Assembly (NCBI GenBank): GCA_003563255.1
Contig: PWSL01000511.1
Location: 1 to 6,747, forward strand
DNA length: 6,747 nt
Direction of reading: 5' to 3'
DNA from: Desulfonatronospira sp.
GTDB taxonomy: Bacteria; Desulfobacterota; Desulfovibrionia; Desulfovibrionales; Desulfonatronovibrionaceae
Positions 6,280-6,747 of this stretch are shown piece by piece (position 1 is the first letter of the stretch; the number at the start of each line of letters is the position of its first letter). A program made the translations under genes and the position numbers. Under the pieces are notes generated by a model. The model saw only the letters and a list, made by a program, of their open reading frames with translations. It did no database searches and was not told the origin of the DNA.

Positions 6280-6428
6280 TAACACTACAGCGACACTTTA
6301 TTCAAGCTGGAAGGGGACTGGCTCTTTTGCAGCCGGATAGTCCGGCCGTTTTACGGTTTGAGGTCGGCAAAAGTGCCTGTCCCCGGTGGCCGGGGCGATA
6401 ATTTACTCAAAGTGTCGCTGTAGTGCTA
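6280..6428 (+). repeat. Complete 149-bp folded repeat (type copy)
   Basis: Outer inverted ends: CTACAGCGACACTTT (6285-6299) and AAAGTGTCGCTGTAG (6409-6423) match perfectly. Extended to 6280 and 6428 the match is 19 of 20. Inside, 6313-6330 (GGGGACTGGCTC then TTTTGC) pairs with 6367-6384 (GCAAAA then GTGCCTGTCCCC) over 18 bp with just two T.T mismatches. The loop holds GCCGGA-TAG-TCCGGC (6332-6346). This fits a non-autonomous mobile or REP-like element. It has no coding capacity, and I see no clear target-site duplication. Confidence 0.88.
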
Positions 6429-6448
6429 ATATTTTTAATTAATATCGT

Positions 6449-6556
6449 ATCTCAATTGAGGACAGGCACCTCCGCACCTATCTGTTTCAAATATTCTGCA
6501 GTGTTTCTGCCATATAAAATTGGGTGCGGGTGAAGCCGCTCCCCCACCGGGCTGTA
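6449..6556 (-). repeat. Diverged folded repeat related to copy A
   Basis: CTCAATTGAGGACAGGCACC (6451-6470) matches 2-21. The inner arm CCGCACC (6472-6478) pairs with GGTGCGG (6523-6529). The right arm GAAGCCGCTCCCC (6532-6544) is a degraded GAGCCAGTCCCC. It continues into GGGCTGTATGCCTC (6549-6562), a module also found at 1732-1745. Confidence 0.7.
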
Positions 6557-6582
6557 TGCCTCTTGGCTGGAAGCCATGCGAT

Positions 6583-6649
6583 ATGCAAAGCTATGAACAG
6601 ATACCAGGTAGAAAAGATTCGTTACAGGTATCTGTTTAGCGCTTTGCAT
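6583..6649. repeat. Long imperfect hairpin with ATGCAAAGC arms
   Basis: 6583-6605 (ATGCAAAGC...GATACC) pairs with 6627-6649 (GGTATCTGTT...GCTTTGCAT). The first ten and last nine base pairs are perfect, with a four-base mismatched zone between, and the loop is 21 nt. The same arm sequence occurs singly at 1875-1895, just ahead of the phasin-like ribosome binding site. Confidence 0.75.
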
Positions 6650-6656
6650 GTAGCAC

Positions 6657-6747
6657 GGGGACTGGCTCTTCCGGGACCCGCTTGTCCCAAAAAATGAGTC
6701 GATTTGAGCACAAAATGATGCTCAAGTGGGTCCCGGAGTGCCTGTCC
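6657..6747 (+). repeat. Folded repeat cut by the window edge
   Basis: The arm GGGGACTGGCTC (6657-6668) faces GTGCCTGTCC (6738-6747, incomplete). Inner arms TCCGGGACCCGCTTG (6670-6684) and CAAGTGGGTCCCGGA (6723-6737) pair at 14 of 15 positions, the exception being a G.T. TTGAGCA/TGCTCAA (6704-6725) forms an apical or competing hairpin. The inner stem is unrelated in sequence to those of the other copies. Confidence 0.8.

Noticed and set aside
6452..6649. Minus-strand open frame of 65 residues near the right edge
   Set aside because: It lies entirely within two folded repeats and has no ribosome binding site, so it is repeat-derived.
1..6747. CRISPR array
   Set aside because: The repeats are few, widely spaced, imperfect, in both orientations and without uniform spacers. 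No cas genes are present.

Overview
The window carries four protein genes separated by unusually repeat-rich intergenic DNA. Protein style points to a Gram-negative, probably deltaproteobacterial/Desulfobacterota chromosome, perhaps a sulfate reducer of the Desulfovibrionales type. The clues are a long-form TrpB2, a phasin-like protein near an AarF/UbiB kinase, and intergenic ACAGGATTAA-type repeats. The taxonomic guess is an inference and is not decisive.

Layout from left to right: a folded repeat (1-126); trpB2 on + (268-1611), with no trpA in the window; a composite repeat that begins about 8 nt after the trpB stop and runs to the ribosome binding site of the next gene (1619-1895); a 112-residue phasin-like coiled-coil protein on + (1915-2253); 629 bp of non-coding DNA holding two halves of an apparently split repeat with a hairpin-rich block between them (2254-2882); an AarF/ABC1/UbiB-family kinase-like protein on + (2883-4535); a 93-bp convergent gap with a short palindrome; a CCA tRNA nucleotidyltransferase/HD protein on - (4629-6074); and 673 bp of non-coding DNA upstream of it, holding an AT-rich promoter region, one complete repeat copy and at least two more folded repeats, the last cut by the window edge.

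The genes do not form one pathway: tryptophan/indole metabolism, a granule- or membrane-associated accessory protein, quinone-linked UbiB, and tRNA 3'-end maturation or repair. The only functional pairing worth considering is the phasin-like protein with UbiB. The most interesting content is the intergenic repeat family. It has constant outer arms (GGGGACTGGCTC on one side, GGGGACAGGCAC on the other when both are read inward) that pair except at the same two A/T positions. Inside these are inner stems whose sequence changes from copy to copy yet stays self-complementary, including a compensatory T-A to C-G change. Complete copies are bounded by inverted ends of the type CTACAGCGACACTTT. No transposase or other gene that could mobilise them lies in the window.
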